From Maritalea myrionectae DSM 19524 (GTDB lineage: Bacteria > Pseudomonadota > Alphaproteobacteria > Rhizobiales > Devosiaceae), in the NCBI RefSeq assembly GCF_000423365.1, contig NZ_AUHV01000002.1, forward strand, positions 124,001 through 188,000: a stretch of DNA of 64,000 nt, read 5' to 3'. Below are positions 56,019 to 64,000 of the stretch, piece after piece. The stretch's first letter is position 1, and every line of letters starts with the position of its first letter. The notes under the pieces were generated by a model, which was not told the origin of the DNA, searched no databases, and saw only the letters and a program-made list of their open reading frames with translations. The translations under genes and the position numbers were made by a program.

Positions 56019-56501
56019 CTATTTCTTTTGTTTATCGAATTCGGAAAAGTCTAAGGGCAGCGCCGTTGTGTATTTGATTTGCTCCATGGCAAAAGCTGAG
56101 CTCACGTCACTCATGGACATTTCAGAAATCAGCTTTTGATAGAAGCGATCATAATGCGCGATATCTGGCACCACAACGCGTAGAACATAATCGACATCGC
56201 CGCTCATACGATAGAACTCGACGACTTCGTCATGGGCTTCGACCACGCTGGCAAATTTCTTCAGCCAAGCGTCGTTGTGCTGATTGGTCCGCACAGAGAC
56301 AAAAACGGTGACGCCCGCATTGACTTTTGCGGGATCGAGCACGGCCACACGGCGCTTGATCACGCCATCTTCTTCCATCTTTTGAATGCGCCGCCAGCAA
56401 GGCGTTGTCGACAAGCCAACTTTGCGCCCAATCTCGGCCACAGGCATCGTGGCGTCTTTTTGCAATAGGGCGAGAATTTTACGATCAATCTTATCAAGCA
56501 T
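56019..56501 (-). CDS. Lrp/AsnC family transcriptional regulator
   Basis: A 160-residue regulator. The N-terminal helix-turn-helix (KILALLQKDATMPVAEIGRK and LSTTPCWRRIQKMEEDGVIK, about 6-50) is followed by the RAM ligand-binding domain (about 60-150, with MSGDVDYVLRVVVPDIAHYD). The effector, typically an amino acid, is not known. It is convergent with moaA and not clearly tied to a target. The next upstream minus gene is the SNase-like nuclease 94 bases away. Lrp members often act globally or on amino acid genes. Confidence 0.93.
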   Translation of the reverse strand: MLDKIDRKILALLQKDATMPVAEIGRKVGLSTTPCWRRIQKMEEDGVIKRRVAVLDPAKVNAGVTVFVSVRTNQHNDAWLKKFASVVEAHDEVVEFYRMSGDVDYVLRVVVPDIAHYDRFYQKLISEMSMSDVSSAFAMEQIKYTTALPLDFSEFDKQKK

Positions 56502-56595
56502 AGCGCACCAATGGAAAAATCTTCTATTCGGAGATGTTTAAATACGCCAAATCGCAAAAGAGGGCAATATTAATTCAACAAATCGACATAAAATT

Positions 56596-57141
56596 CTAAA
56601 ACGGCCAAAATTGCGTCAGCCAGCCAAGGCTTGAGCTTTCTGCAGCGCCGCGGATAGCCCGCCATTTATGCGGCGATTCAAACTCGCTATCCCAAATGCC
56701 GCGACGGTCCCGGCGCGCCAGTACTTCATCAATGGCATAATCATTGTAAGACACCGCCCATCCCTCGCGCACCAACCACGCATTGAGATCTTCGCGCCCC
56801 AAATAACAGACGGCCAGCAAACGGCGATATTGATCCCGCCGATCACCCGTACAGGTGATCTCTTGCGCCGCAATTTTTGACTTTAACGCGGAGCGCGCCG
56901 CTTCACCGCATGCCCAGTCTTTGCCATTACGTTGGCAATTCTGTTTCAACTCAGGTGCGTCTATACCCACGAGGCGTACGCGCTGATTTTGCAGCCGAAC
57001 ACTGTCGCCATCACTCACCCTAGCGACTCCATAGAGCGACTGATTGGACGGCGTCTGCGTACCGACCACCATTGCAACGAGCAGCCCCGCAATTATGACA
57101 AAAGTGGCAGCCCGCCGAAGGGAAAAAAATCTGCGCTTCAT
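56596..57141 (-). CDS. Secreted staphylococcal-nuclease-like (thermonuclease) protein
   Basis: A 181-residue protein with an N-terminal membrane anchor or signal (about 10-30, ATFVIIAGLLVAMVVG). The SNase fold has VSDGDSVRLQNQRVRLVGID (about 42-61), DAPELKQNC (metal-binding D, about 61-69) and GDRRDQYRRLLAVCYLGRED (about 99-118), with the catalytic arginine and glutamate pattern partly visible. It has two cysteines near residues 69 and 77 that could form a disulfide. It would be an extracytoplasmic nuclease. The role is unknown; possibly nucleotide scavenging. Divergent histidine kinase gene starts 96 bases away. Confidence 0.85.
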   Translation of the reverse strand: MKRRFFSLRRAATFVIIAGLLVAMVVGTQTPSNQSLYGVARVSDGDSVRLQNQRVRLVGIDAPELKQNCQRNGKDWACGEAARSALKSKIAAQEITCTGDRRDQYRRLLAVCYLGREDLNAWLVREGWAVSYNDYAIDEVLARRDRRGIWDSEFESPHKWRAIRGAAESSSLGWLTQFWPF

Positions 57142-57237
57142 GCTTATCCTAAGTTTTTTCGTAACGGGGAGTTAACCATCACCCGTTAGAGTAATTTTAA
57201 CCGTAGTTTTCGGACAATTTGTGAGTATTGCGTTCTA

Positions 57238-58770
57238 ATGTCCATAGACTCTTCACCAGAGGCAAAAAAAGCTGTGCGCTCTGATCGCGGAAAATCGCAT
57301 CAGCGTGCAGTGAGCGATGCGCGTCAGCGCCTGACCTCCAGTTCAGGCACAATGGCGTCCTATGACTATGAACTGCTGCGCGATTATGCTGGCACTCGCC
57401 TGTCCGGCAAATATGCCATGCCCATTTTGGTTATTGCCATCGCGCTTTTGACCTCAGTTTGGGTGCCGCTGATTTATTTGGCCACTTGGGCCGCGATTGT
57501 GATGGTCGGCCACACCGCTGTTATGGTTTCTTGCAAACAGTTTTTGAAGGCAGGTCAATCGCGCTTTAATGCACGGCGGCAGACCACGACATTTGTGATT
57601 GTCGAGATCGTTTATGGGGTGAGCTGGGCAACGATCGCCTTTTTGCCGATCACCGCGGCAGCACAAGAAGTTGCTGTCATTCAGTGGGCAATATTGCTCG
57701 TTGGCGTTGCGGCAAATGCCATCTCTTCTCGCGCAGTGCCTTCAGCGACATTGGCCAATTCTGTCCCAGGGATTTTGACCGTGGGCGGTATGTTGGTGCT
57801 GTCAGGCAGCATGTTGAACTATGCATTGGCCGTTCTCGCTGTCGGGGCTGGGGTTTTCTTCAACTTTCTGGCGCGCACCTTGCACAAATCTGCCATCAAA
57901 TCGCTGGAGCATCGGGCTGAAAAAGACATGCTGATTTTTGAGCTTGAAGAAGCCAAAAGCATGTCTGACGAAGCGCGACGCGAGGCCGAACAGGCCAATA
58001 TCGCCAAGTCGCGCTTTCTGGCGACCATGAGCCATGAATTGCGCACGCCGCTAAACGCCATTATCGGCTTTTCCGAGGTCATGTCATCGGAGGTATTGGG
58101 GCCAATTGAAAACCCCAATTACAAAGAATATGCAGCAGACATACACGCCTCTGGGCAGCATTTGCTGAACCTGATCAATGAGTTGCTTGATCTTTCGCGG
58201 ATTGAAGCGGGCAAGTATGAGCTGAACGAAGAAGCTATTTCTCTGGTCAATATCGCAGAAGATTGTCGGCGCATGCTGGAGATTCGCGCGCGCTCAAAAG
58301 GCATTGAGCTGGTGGCCGAATTTGATGAGAAACTGCCAAAATTGTGGGGCGATGAACGCGCGATTCGTCAGGTATGTTTGAATCTCTTGTCTAACGCCAT
58401 CAAGTTCACGCCGCAGTCTGGCCGAATTATCTTTAAGGTCGCGGCTGGCGACAATAACTGCCAAATGATTTCTGTTCGCGACAATGGCCCAGGCATTCCA
58501 GAAAGCGAAATCGCGACGGTTCTCTCGTCATTTGGCCAAGGCTCTTTGGCACAAAAAACAGCAGAGCAAGGCGCCGGCCTCGGCTTGCCGATTGTTCAGA
58601 AAATCATGGATCTGCACGGTGGCCGCTTCGACCTTTTCTCAAAGCTGCGGTTTGGCACCGAAGTGATCGCTACCTTCCCCCGCTCACGCGTGATGGAAGC
58701 GATGGCGCCCGTACGTGCCGAGCGCCGCAAGTTGCAAATCTATAAATCAGGTGCCGAACAGCAAGCCTAA
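57238..58770 (+). CDS. PleC/DivJ-type sensor histidine kinase
   Basis: A 510-residue inner membrane kinase. Residues about 60-210 hold several helices (MPILVIAIALLTSVWVPLIY, VIQWAILLVGVAA, LNYALAVLAVGAG). A coiled coil (about 225-260) leads to the dimerisation domain with the phosphorylated H266 in TMSHELRTPLNAIIGFSEVM. The ATPase domain has N-box LLSNAIKFT, G1 RDNGPGIPE and G2 GAGLGLPIV. The MSHELRTPLNAIIGFSEVM sequence is of the alphaproteobacterial PleC/DivJ/PdhS type that act on DivK and PleD-like cell-cycle regulators, but this assignment is from the H box only. No response regulator gene is adjacent. Confidence 0.88.
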   Translation: MSIDSSPEAKKAVRSDRGKSHQRAVSDARQRLTSSSGTMASYDYELLRDYAGTRLSGKYAMPILVIAIALLTSVWVPLIYLATWAAIVMVGHTAVMVSCKQFLKAGQSRFNARRQTTTFVIVEIVYGVSWATIAFLPITAAAQEVAVIQWAILLVGVAANAISSRAVPSATLANSVPGILTVGGMLVLSGSMLNYALAVLAVGAGVFFNFLARTLHKSAIKSLEHRAEKDMLIFELEEAKSMSDEARREAEQANIAKSRFLATMSHELRTPLNAIIGFSEVMSSEVLGPIENPNYKEYAADIHASGQHLLNLINELLDLSRIEAGKYELNEEAISLVNIAEDCRRMLEIRARSKGIELVAEFDEKLPKLWGDERAIRQVCLNLLSNAIKFTPQSGRIIFKVAAGDNNCQMISVRDNGPGIPESEIATVLSSFGQGSLAQKTAEQGAGLGLPIVQKIMDLHGGRFDLFSKLRFGTEVIATFPRSRVMEAMAPVRAERRKLQIYKSGAEQQA

Positions 58771-58780
58771 AGGGCTGAGC

Positions 58781-59815
58781 CTAATGGGTTGACTGCTTGC
58801 CTGCCACAGCGGCCTCTTCAAAGGTGGCCATATTTTTGTGCAGATGCAGCGCGGTTTGCACCATTGAAGCTGCCAACGCGGCCCCCGAACCTTCGCCTAG
58901 ACGCATGCCAAAATCAAACAATGGCTTCTTGCCCATTTTGCTCAACACGTCGCTGTGCGCTGCTTCGGCTGATTGGTGCGCAAAGATGCAGTGATCTAGC
59001 GACATGGGGTTTGCTGCGTGCAACACGGCGGCGGCAGAAGTCGCCACGAACCCATCAACAATAACCGGCAGTTTATTGTGACGCGCCGCGATGATCGCGC
59101 CCGCCATTGCCGCAATTTCGCGCCCGCCGAGACGGGCCAAAATTTTCAATGGTGTATCCAAATCATCCTGGTGCAACTCAAGGCCACGATTCACGGCGTC
59201 GGCCTTGCGCTTAACCCCCGCATCATCGACGCCGGAGCCGCGGCCGACCCAATCTTCACCCGTGCCGCCAAACAGCGCGGCATAGATTGCTGCTGCGGGC
59301 GTGGTGTTGCCAATGCCCATTTCACCGATGCACAGCAGGTCCGGCTTGCCCGCAATGGCCTCCATGCCATAGGCAATGGTGGCGGCGCAGGTGCGATCAT
59401 CCATGGCTGCGGTTTGGGTAAAATCGCCTGTCGGCATTTCCAACGCCAATTCAAACACGCGCAAATTGATTTCGTGCTTGGCACAAATTTGAGAAATCGC
59501 CGCGCCACCATTGGTGAAGTTGGCCACCATTTGCTGCGTCACTTCCGGTGGGAACGCCGAAACGCCCTGATTCACCACGCCGTGATTGCCCGCAAAAATG
59601 GCCACCATAGGATTGTCCAAGGTGGGGCTTTTCTTTTCCTGCCAACGGGCGAGCCATTCAACCATTTTTTCCAATTCGCCCAACGATCCTGCAGGCTTGG
59701 TCAGCTGCGCATCGCGCGCTTGCACTGCCTCAACAGCTTCCTCGCTGCCATTCGGCAACAGCATCAGCAATTCTTTGAAATCGTCAAAAGGGCTTTTCTG
59801 GTCTTGTTCGGTCAT
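58781..59815 (-). CDS. cobT: Nicotinate-nucleotide:dimethylbenzimidazole phosphoribosyltransferase
   Basis: A 344-residue enzyme that activates the lower ligand of cobalamin (called cobU in Pseudomonas nomenclature). It has LTKPAGSLGELEKMVEWLAR (about 38-57), FAGNHGVVNQGVSAFPPEVT (74-93), CIGEMGIGNTTPAAAI and RLGEGSGAALAASM with the catalytic E308. The start at 59815 (MTEQDQK) is chosen; ATG at 59830 is also possible. It is divergent from cobS with 62 bases between starts. No B12 riboswitch fits in that gap. Confidence 0.94.
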   Translation of the reverse strand: MTEQDQKSPFDDFKELLMLLPNGSEEAVEAVQARDAQLTKPAGSLGELEKMVEWLARWQEKKSPTLDNPMVAIFAGNHGVVNQGVSAFPPEVTQQMVANFTNGGAAISQICAKHEINLRVFELALEMPTGDFTQTAAMDDRTCAATIAYGMEAIAGKPDLLCIGEMGIGNTTPAAAIYAALFGGTGEDWVGRGSGVDDAGVKRKADAVNRGLELHQDDLDTPLKILARLGGREIAAMAGAIIAARHNKLPVIVDGFVATSAAAVLHAANPMSLDHCIFAHQSAEAAHSDVLSKMGKKPLFDFGMRLGEGSGAALAASMVQTALHLHKNMATFEEAAVAGKQSTH

Positions 59816-59877
59816 GGTATCGACTCGCATATGGTTAAATGGACGTCCCCTTTTATCCAACATTTAAGGAAAAGCAA

Positions 59878-60717
59878 TTGACCAGCACGCCGCCCCCTCA
59901 TGCGAACCCGATCAATGACAATGATGACGGGGCAGCGCCACCGCCGCCAAAACGGCTTTCAGCGGCGGATGCGATTGTGATGGGCATGCGGTTTTATTCC
60001 CGTCTGCCTACAGGTGACAGCCCACATTTGCCGCTGAATTTTGGCAAAATGATTCAATTTTTGCCCATAAGCAGTTTGATAATTGGCGTTTTCCCGGCAT
60101 TGACGATCTTGTTGCTCGGCGCCTTTGGCGTGCAATCCTTGTTTGTGGCTACACTTGCGATTGCCATGAGTGCCGTGATCACCGGGGCGATGGCCGAAGA
60201 TGCCTTTGGCGATGCGATGGACGGCTTGTTTGGCGGGCATGATGTGGCGCGACGCTTGGAGATCATGAAAGATTCGCGGCACGGCACCTATGGCGTGTTG
60301 GGGTTGATCGCCCCTTTCATGCTGCGCGTGATCACGTTGGGCACATTAATCGCCATGAGCCCGGTTGCGGCGGCTCTTTTGTGGTTGGCGAGCGCCATGA
60401 TCGCGCGACAAACGGCGCCTATAGTGGCGGTCATCTTGCCCCCTGCCCGCAGCGACGGCGCGTCGGCGGGGGCGGGCATTTTATCAAAGCGCGATTTTAT
60501 CAGCGGCCTTGTGCCCGCGTTGATTTTGTTCTGCTTACTCGTGTGGCTGTTTGCCGGGCCAATTGCCTTGTTTCTGGCGCTTATTTTAGGGGCTGGCCTG
60601 AGCGCATTCTGGGTCAATCTGCTGAAGCGATTTTTGGGCGGTCAAACCGGCGACACAATTGGTGCGTTACAATTGCTTCTTGAAATTGCCGCATTGAGTG
60701 CCTTTATCTTGATGTAG
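59878..60717 (+). CDS. cobS: Adenosylcobinamide-GDP ribazoletransferase
   Basis: A 279-residue inner membrane enzyme that joins adenosylcobinamide-GDP with ribazole to give adenosylcobalamin (cobV in Pseudomonas naming). It has RFYSRLPTGD (about 38), the metal-binding AEDAFGDAMDGLFGGHDVAR (about 105-124) and RRLEIMKDSRHGTYG (124-138), and six or more helices. The first 30 residues are a proline-rich tail. The start is TTG 59878 with AAGGA seven bases before; a frame to 59839 is less good. It pairs functionally with divergent cobT. Confidence 0.92.
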   Translation: MTSTPPPHANPINDNDDGAAPPPPKRLSAADAIVMGMRFYSRLPTGDSPHLPLNFGKMIQFLPISSLIIGVFPALTILLLGAFGVQSLFVATLAIAMSAVITGAMAEDAFGDAMDGLFGGHDVARRLEIMKDSRHGTYGVLGLIAPFMLRVITLGTLIAMSPVAAALLWLASAMIARQTAPIVAVILPPARSDGASAGAGILSKRDFISGLVPALILFCLLVWLFAGPIALFLALILGAGLSAFWVNLLKRFLGGQTGDTIGALQLLLEIAALSAFILM

Positions 60718-60747
60718 GTTTTGGCCACACTTTGAAAGGATGTCCTT

Positions 60748-61434
60748 TTGCTTTTTATCGGCATCGCGCTGCTGGTGGCGTTTGCACTTGCTTTTCTGAT
60801 CTCCTCAAACGCAGGGGCCGCCATAGGCTTGGCCGAGCAGGATTTCGGGCAATTGATCATTTTGATCGCCGTGCTGGTGCTGGTCGCAGGTGGTGCCTTT
60901 GGGCGACGCATCCGGCTGGGTGAAATGTTCACCGGCATGGTGATGTGGGGCGCGATCTTTGTGGCGATTATTGTCGGCTACAGTTTCCGTACCGATTTTG
61001 AGCGCTTTGGCGCACGCATTTGGACACAATTATCGCCGGGCACGGGCTTTACGGACAGCGAAACAGGCACGGTGATGTTCACCCGAAACGCCGATGATCA
61101 CTTTGTGATCAATGCCAAGGTCAACGGCAACAATGAGCGCTTTTTGTTCGACACTGGCGCAACCACCATTGTGTTGACGGCCGACAGCGCCCGCGCTGCC
61201 GGATATGATCCGGCACGATTGATCTATTCCATCCCCGTGCAAACGGCAAACGGCCAGACCGAAGCTGCTTTAATCAAACTCGATCGCATTGAGGTTGGCG
61301 GCATTGTGCGCGAAAACATTGATGCCATGGTAGCGCGACCAGAGGCGTTAAACGCCAATCTATTGGGCATGAATTATATGCAAACGCTGCAAGGGTTCAG
61401 CGTTGAAGGTGACCGCCTCACATTAACCGATTAG
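60748..61434 (+). CDS. Membrane-anchored retropepsin-like aspartic protease (TIGR02281 type)
   Basis: A 228-residue protein with two or three N-terminal helices (about 1-20, 32-50 and 62-78) and a soluble retropepsin domain. The active site is FLFDTGATTIVLTADSARAA (about 133-152, D-T-G), and the later LGMNYMQTLQGFSVEGDRLT (about 206-225) closes the fold. This clan AA family is common in alphaproteobacteria, lies beside cob or tRNA genes, and its substrate is unknown. The start is TTG at 60748 with AAAGGA seven bases before. It follows cobS by 30 bases. Its end overlaps dusA by four bases on the other strand. Confidence 0.85.
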   Translation: MLFIGIALLVAFALAFLISSNAGAAIGLAEQDFGQLIILIAVLVLVAGGAFGRRIRLGEMFTGMVMWGAIFVAIIVGYSFRTDFERFGARIWTQLSPGTGFTDSETGTVMFTRNADDHFVINAKVNGNNERFLFDTGATTIVLTADSARAAGYDPARLIYSIPVQTANGQTEAALIKLDRIEVGGIVRENIDAMVARPEALNANLLGMNYMQTLQGFSVEGDRLTLTD

Positions 61435-62423
61435 GCCGCTTGTCGTGCGGCGATCAGCAGGCCAAACGCCTCTTCAATCAGCTCCACGCCGCGCTCCGAT
61501 TTTACCGCTTCGACGGTGAGCAATTGGCGGTAGCGACGTGCGCCGGGCTTGCCAAATCCAAGGCCGAGCATGTGGCGCACAATTTGATTCAATCTCGCGC
61601 CCTTAGTCATTTGAATTTCAGCATAATTTGTCATCACTTCACAAAGTGATTCAAGGGAGATGGGCGGTGTGTCGTCGCCGAAAATCTCGGCATCCACGCC
61701 CCATAAAAGGCCAGGATTGTGATAGGCGGCGCGGCCCAACATTACGCCATCCACATGCTGCAAATGGGCTTTGGATTGCGCCAAATCTTCGATGCCCCCA
61801 TTGATCATCAAGGGCAGATCGCCGACATGATTTTTCAATCGATAAACGCGCTCATAATCCAACGGCGGCACTTCGCGGTTTTGCTTTGGTGAGAGGCCCT
61901 TCAGCCATGCCTTGCGGGCGTGGACATAAAGCGCATCCACTTTTGCTTCAAGCATATGATCCACAAAAGTGCGCAGATCTTCTTCGCTATCCTGATCATC
62001 AATGCCGATGCGGCATTTGACCGTGACCGGCGTATCCGTTGCGTCACGCATGGCGCGGACGCACTCGGCCACCAGCGCTGGCTCGGCCATCAAGCAAGCG
62101 CCGAAGCGGCCTGACTGCACGCGATCTGACGGGCAACCAACATTGAGGTTGATCTCGTCATAGCCGAACTGATCGCAAAGCTTGGTGGCCGCCGCCAGCT
62201 CCTCTGGATCAGAGCCCCCGAGTTGAACAGCGATGGGATGTTCCACATCGTCATTATAGTTGAGGAGCCAATCAGCACCGCCACGAATAAGCGCGGCGCT
62301 TGTCACCATTTCCGTAAACAACAAGGCATGACGCGACAAATGCCGATGGAAAAATCGGCAATGGCGATCTGTCCAATCCATCATCGGGGCCACAGAAAAT
62401 TTGCGCGCTTGCTGGATGCTCAT
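61431..62423 (-). CDS. dusA: tRNA-dihydrouridine(20/20a) synthase
   Basis: A 330-residue flavoenzyme that reduces U20 and U20a in the D loop of tRNA. The TIM barrel starts FSVAPMMDWTDRHCRFFHRH (9-28), the DusA-type start, with NLNVGCPSDRVQSGRFGACL (about 92-111; catalytic C in GACL), and NGGIEDLAQSKAHL (about 208-221). Length is normal. It is convergent with the aspartic protease gene, overlapping by four bases, and alone on its strand. Confidence 0.95.
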   Translation of the reverse strand: MSIQQARKFSVAPMMDWTDRHCRFFHRHLSRHALLFTEMVTSAALIRGGADWLLNYNDDVEHPIAVQLGGSDPEELAAATKLCDQFGYDEINLNVGCPSDRVQSGRFGACLMAEPALVAECVRAMRDATDTPVTVKCRIGIDDQDSEEDLRTFVDHMLEAKVDALYVHARKAWLKGLSPKQNREVPPLDYERVYRLKNHVGDLPLMINGGIEDLAQSKAHLQHVDGVMLGRAAYHNPGLLWGVDAEIFGDDTPPISLESLCEVMTNYAEIQMTKGARLNQIVRHMLGLGFGKPGARRYRQLLTVEAVKSERGVELIEEAFGLLIAARQAA

Positions 62424-62539
62424 GCTGCTTTATTCACAATAGTTGAGTTTGAGTGGGCGCTAGTACCATAAAAATATGGCTTTGTCGCCTATTTGAACCA
62501 AAAGCGGGGTTCATGCGTTGTTGTTGTTAGGAGGTATTT

Positions 62540-62767
62540 ATGCAAGACCAAAAAAATGAACAACCTGAGACAGTAACAAAAACCGAAGCCCGCCAGGGGC
62601 AACGTGGCTTTAGCACGCGGGTTTTGGCAATTTCGTTGGCCGTAATCGTTGTGGCGTTTGCCGCCATTTACATCTATGCGGAATCGAATGACAGCGAGAC
62701 CCCAAACTTGGTTGATACACCAAGCTTGGACACCAGCCAGCTGACCACCACGGGCTGGTTTGCCTAA
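62540..62767 (+). CDS. Hypothetical small single-helix membrane protein
   Basis: A 75-residue protein with a perfect ribosome site AGGAGG (62529-62534) five bases before ATG 62540. Residues 1-26 are charged (QKNEQPETVTKTEARQGQRG), 27-47 are a membrane helix (VLAISLAVIVVAFAAIYIYA), and the rest is acidic and threonine-rich. I recognise no family. The signal and spacing make it a real gene. It may act at the inner membrane. It is 111 bases from the sugar kinase gene and could be cotranscribed. Confidence 0.7.
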   Translation: MQDQKNEQPETVTKTEARQGQRGFSTRVLAISLAVIVVAFAAIYIYAESNDSETPNLVDTPSLDTSQLTTTGWFA

Positions 62768-62878
62768 CTGAAGCGTACCGCATTAGATATTCAGGGCCTT
62801 GCACGATGCTGGGTCTTAAGGATAAAAGCGGCACCGTCCCCCTCGCTTTAGGTAGCGCAAATTTGTTGGAGAGCCCTG

Positions 62879-63790
62879 ATGACAAAGCTGATTTCCATTG
62901 GCGAATGCATGATCGAAATGAGTGCGTTGGAAGATGGGCTCTACAAAAAGGGATATGCGGGCGACAGCCTTAATATGGCTTATTATGCCCGTAGCTTCTT
63001 GCCTCAATCGTTTGATGTCGACTATTTCACCGCCCTTGGTGATGACGTTGAAAGCGAGGCTTTGGCCAAGAGCCTCGAACGCCACGGTATCGGCACCGAT
63101 TTGATCAAATATCTGCCGGGGAAATCACCTGGCCTCTATATGATCTCGTTGGACAATGGCGAGCGGATGTTCAGCTATTGGCGCTCGGCTTCGGCGGCCA
63201 AGGAAATGGCGCAGGACATCGGTTTTCTAGAGCGCACATTGCTTGGGGACCACGCGCTGTTTTTCTCCGGCATCAGCTTGGCCATTTTGCAGCCAGATAC
63301 ACGCGCCCAGTTTCTTGACGTGCTCAACACGGCAAAGGAAAATGGGCAACAGGTGATTTTTGACAGCAATTTGCGCCCTTCCCTATGGCAAAATCGCCAG
63401 GAGATGGCCGATTGGACAGCAAAGGCCTCAGCGGTGTGCACGATGGCCCTACCGACCGTGCCGGACGAATATGTATTGTTTGACGAAAAATCGTCTGAGC
63501 AGGTGGCGGAACGGTATTTACGTGCCGGATGCACCGAAATTGTGGTGAAGGCGGGGCCAGAAGACGCATTGTTGACCGATGGTCAGCAAAAAGAATGGGT
63601 TGGCCCCGGCCAATCTATACAACCTGTCGACACCACAGGTGCCGGCGACAGTTTTAACGGCGGCTATATTGCGGCGCGTTTGTCGGGCAAAAATATGGTC
63701 GACGCTGCGCAGTTTGCGCACAAGGTGGCCGGACAAGTTATCCAGCACCGTGGCGCACTTGTCGCGGACATTAAATCACTGGTGAAGTAG
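62879..63790 (+). CDS. kdgK: 2-dehydro-3-deoxygluconokinase (PfkB family sugar kinase)
   Basis: A 303-residue PfkB/ribokinase enzyme. It starts LISIGECMIEMSALEDGLYK (residues 4-23), has GYAGDSLNMAYYARSFLPQS (about 25-44, substrate-binding G-G-D/N loop) and VDTTGAGDSFNGGYIAARL (about 249-267, with the catalytic D in GAGD). The G-E-C-M-I-E-M start and A-G-D-S-L-N-M is the KdgK pattern, phosphorylating 2-keto-3-deoxygluconate in the Entner-Doudoroff or uronate route. Other sugar kinases are the alternative. Neither aldolase nor a sugar transporter is next to it in this window. Confidence 0.88.
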   Translation: MTKLISIGECMIEMSALEDGLYKKGYAGDSLNMAYYARSFLPQSFDVDYFTALGDDVESEALAKSLERHGIGTDLIKYLPGKSPGLYMISLDNGERMFSYWRSASAAKEMAQDIGFLERTLLGDHALFFSGISLAILQPDTRAQFLDVLNTAKENGQQVIFDSNLRPSLWQNRQEMADWTAKASAVCTMALPTVPDEYVLFDEKSSEQVAERYLRAGCTEIVVKAGPEDALLTDGQQKEWVGPGQSIQPVDTTGAGDSFNGGYIAARLSGKNMVDAAQFAHKVAGQVIQHRGALVADIKSLVK

Positions 63791-63841
63791 CCCAGTTTTT
63801 TCAAGCACAAGCGATTTTTGTGCTGTTGTTCAAGGGCCTTG

Positions 63842-63877
63842 GCACAGATCCCTCTTTTAGCGGCACCTGATCTGTGC
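63842..63877. other. Hairpin with a nine-base stem in the last spacer
   Basis: GCACAGATC (63842-63850) and GATCTGTGC (63869-63877) form a perfect stem with an 18-base loop, 52 bases after kdgK. No T run follows, so it is a poor terminator; it could be an mRNA end structure or a binding site. Confidence 0.35.
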
Positions 63878-63989
63878 AATGCTACACCTTAACTGCTTTA
63901 TGACGCGCGTCGCGCGAAAAAGATGCGTGCAAACGTACAACTGCATAAAGCGCGAAACATTCACAGGAAACGTCTTACTTGAGGTCCTT

Positions 63990-64000
63990 ATGAGAATTGC
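63990..64000 (+). CDS. First codons of a gene cut by the right edge
   Basis: ATG at 63990 follows GAGG by five bases (63981-63984) and reads M-R-I-A before the window ends. The product cannot be told. The start is consistent with a gene whose promoter is in the 200-base spacer 63791-63989. Confidence 0.4.

Noticed and set aside
59816-59877. A cobalamin riboswitch for the cob genes
   Set aside because: The gap is too short and no B12-box sequence is seen.

Overview
The window is a chromosomal stretch of an alphaproteobacterium, most likely a Hyphomicrobiales (Rhizobiales) member. The evidence is gene content and protein style: a DUF2865 protein, a class II DAHP synthase, a PleC/DivJ-like histidine kinase, Ppx/GppA overlapping RlmE, guaB-MAPEG-RsmB, TIGR02281-type membrane aspartic protease beside cobS and dusA, and ArsR-controlled ATM1-type ABC exporter. 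Base composition is moderate (mid-50s percent G+C by eye, not computed). Coding is dense on both strands. I see no rRNA, tRNA, CRISPR array, phage or insertion sequence, so this is mostly core genome with a few accessory islands.

Layout. 1-9.6 kb: partial NnrU protein, a GST, a LysR regulator divergent from a secreted SMP-30-like propeller, guaA, a YdcZ-like/GNAT/XRE-cupin operon with its own operator, a RhlE-type helicase and a terpenoid-cyclase-fold protein. 9.2-14.3 kb (minus): guaB, MAPEG protein, RsmB-like methyltransferase, then a tandem HD-GYP protein and a small membrane protein. 14.6-19.8 kb: outer membrane barrel, a 600-base gene-poor gap, GFA protein, DHA2-type MFS pump, rlmE and a Ppx/GppA phosphatase.

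20-26 kb: a membrane PAS-GGDEF-EAL protein faces, tail to tail, a crotonase that has the hallmarks of the RpfF (DSF synthase) family. This is the most interesting neighbourhood in the window, a possible fatty-acid signal/c-di-GMP circuit. It is followed by a GST, nadC and a CysQ-like phosphatase. 26-31.5 kb: a PadR repressor with a promoter-operator in front of an RND efflux pair. 31.5-36.4 kb (minus): ArsR plus ATM1-like exporter, and a long acidic low-complexity LysM protein that appears to start at CTG behind a perfect Shine-Dalgarno sequence.

36.5-54 kb (mostly minus): cimA, GFA protein, cysS, a cytochrome c'-like protein, a VOC/fumarylacetoacetase pair with a double operator, DUF2865 protein whose end overlaps gltX, nadE, a second outer membrane barrel, DAHP synthase, VIT1/CCC1-like transporter and quinone-oxidoreductase-like flavoprotein, VOC protein, gor, DUF2059 protein and rpiA. 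54-64 kb: L,D-transpeptidase, moaA, Lrp regulator, secreted SNase-like nuclease, histidine kinase, divergent cobT/cobS, membrane aspartic protease, dusA, a tiny membrane protein, a KDG kinase and the first codons of another gene.

Working together: purine (guaA, guaB), NAD (nadC, nadE), cobamide (cobT, cobS), molybdopterin (moaA), aromatic amino acid and branched-chain (cimA) biosynthesis are core metabolism; GSTs, gor, GFA, VOC, MFS, RND and ATM1-like proteins form a detoxification theme; three proteins (HD-GYP, GGDEF-EAL, RpfF-like) suggest c-di-GMP and cell-cell signalling.
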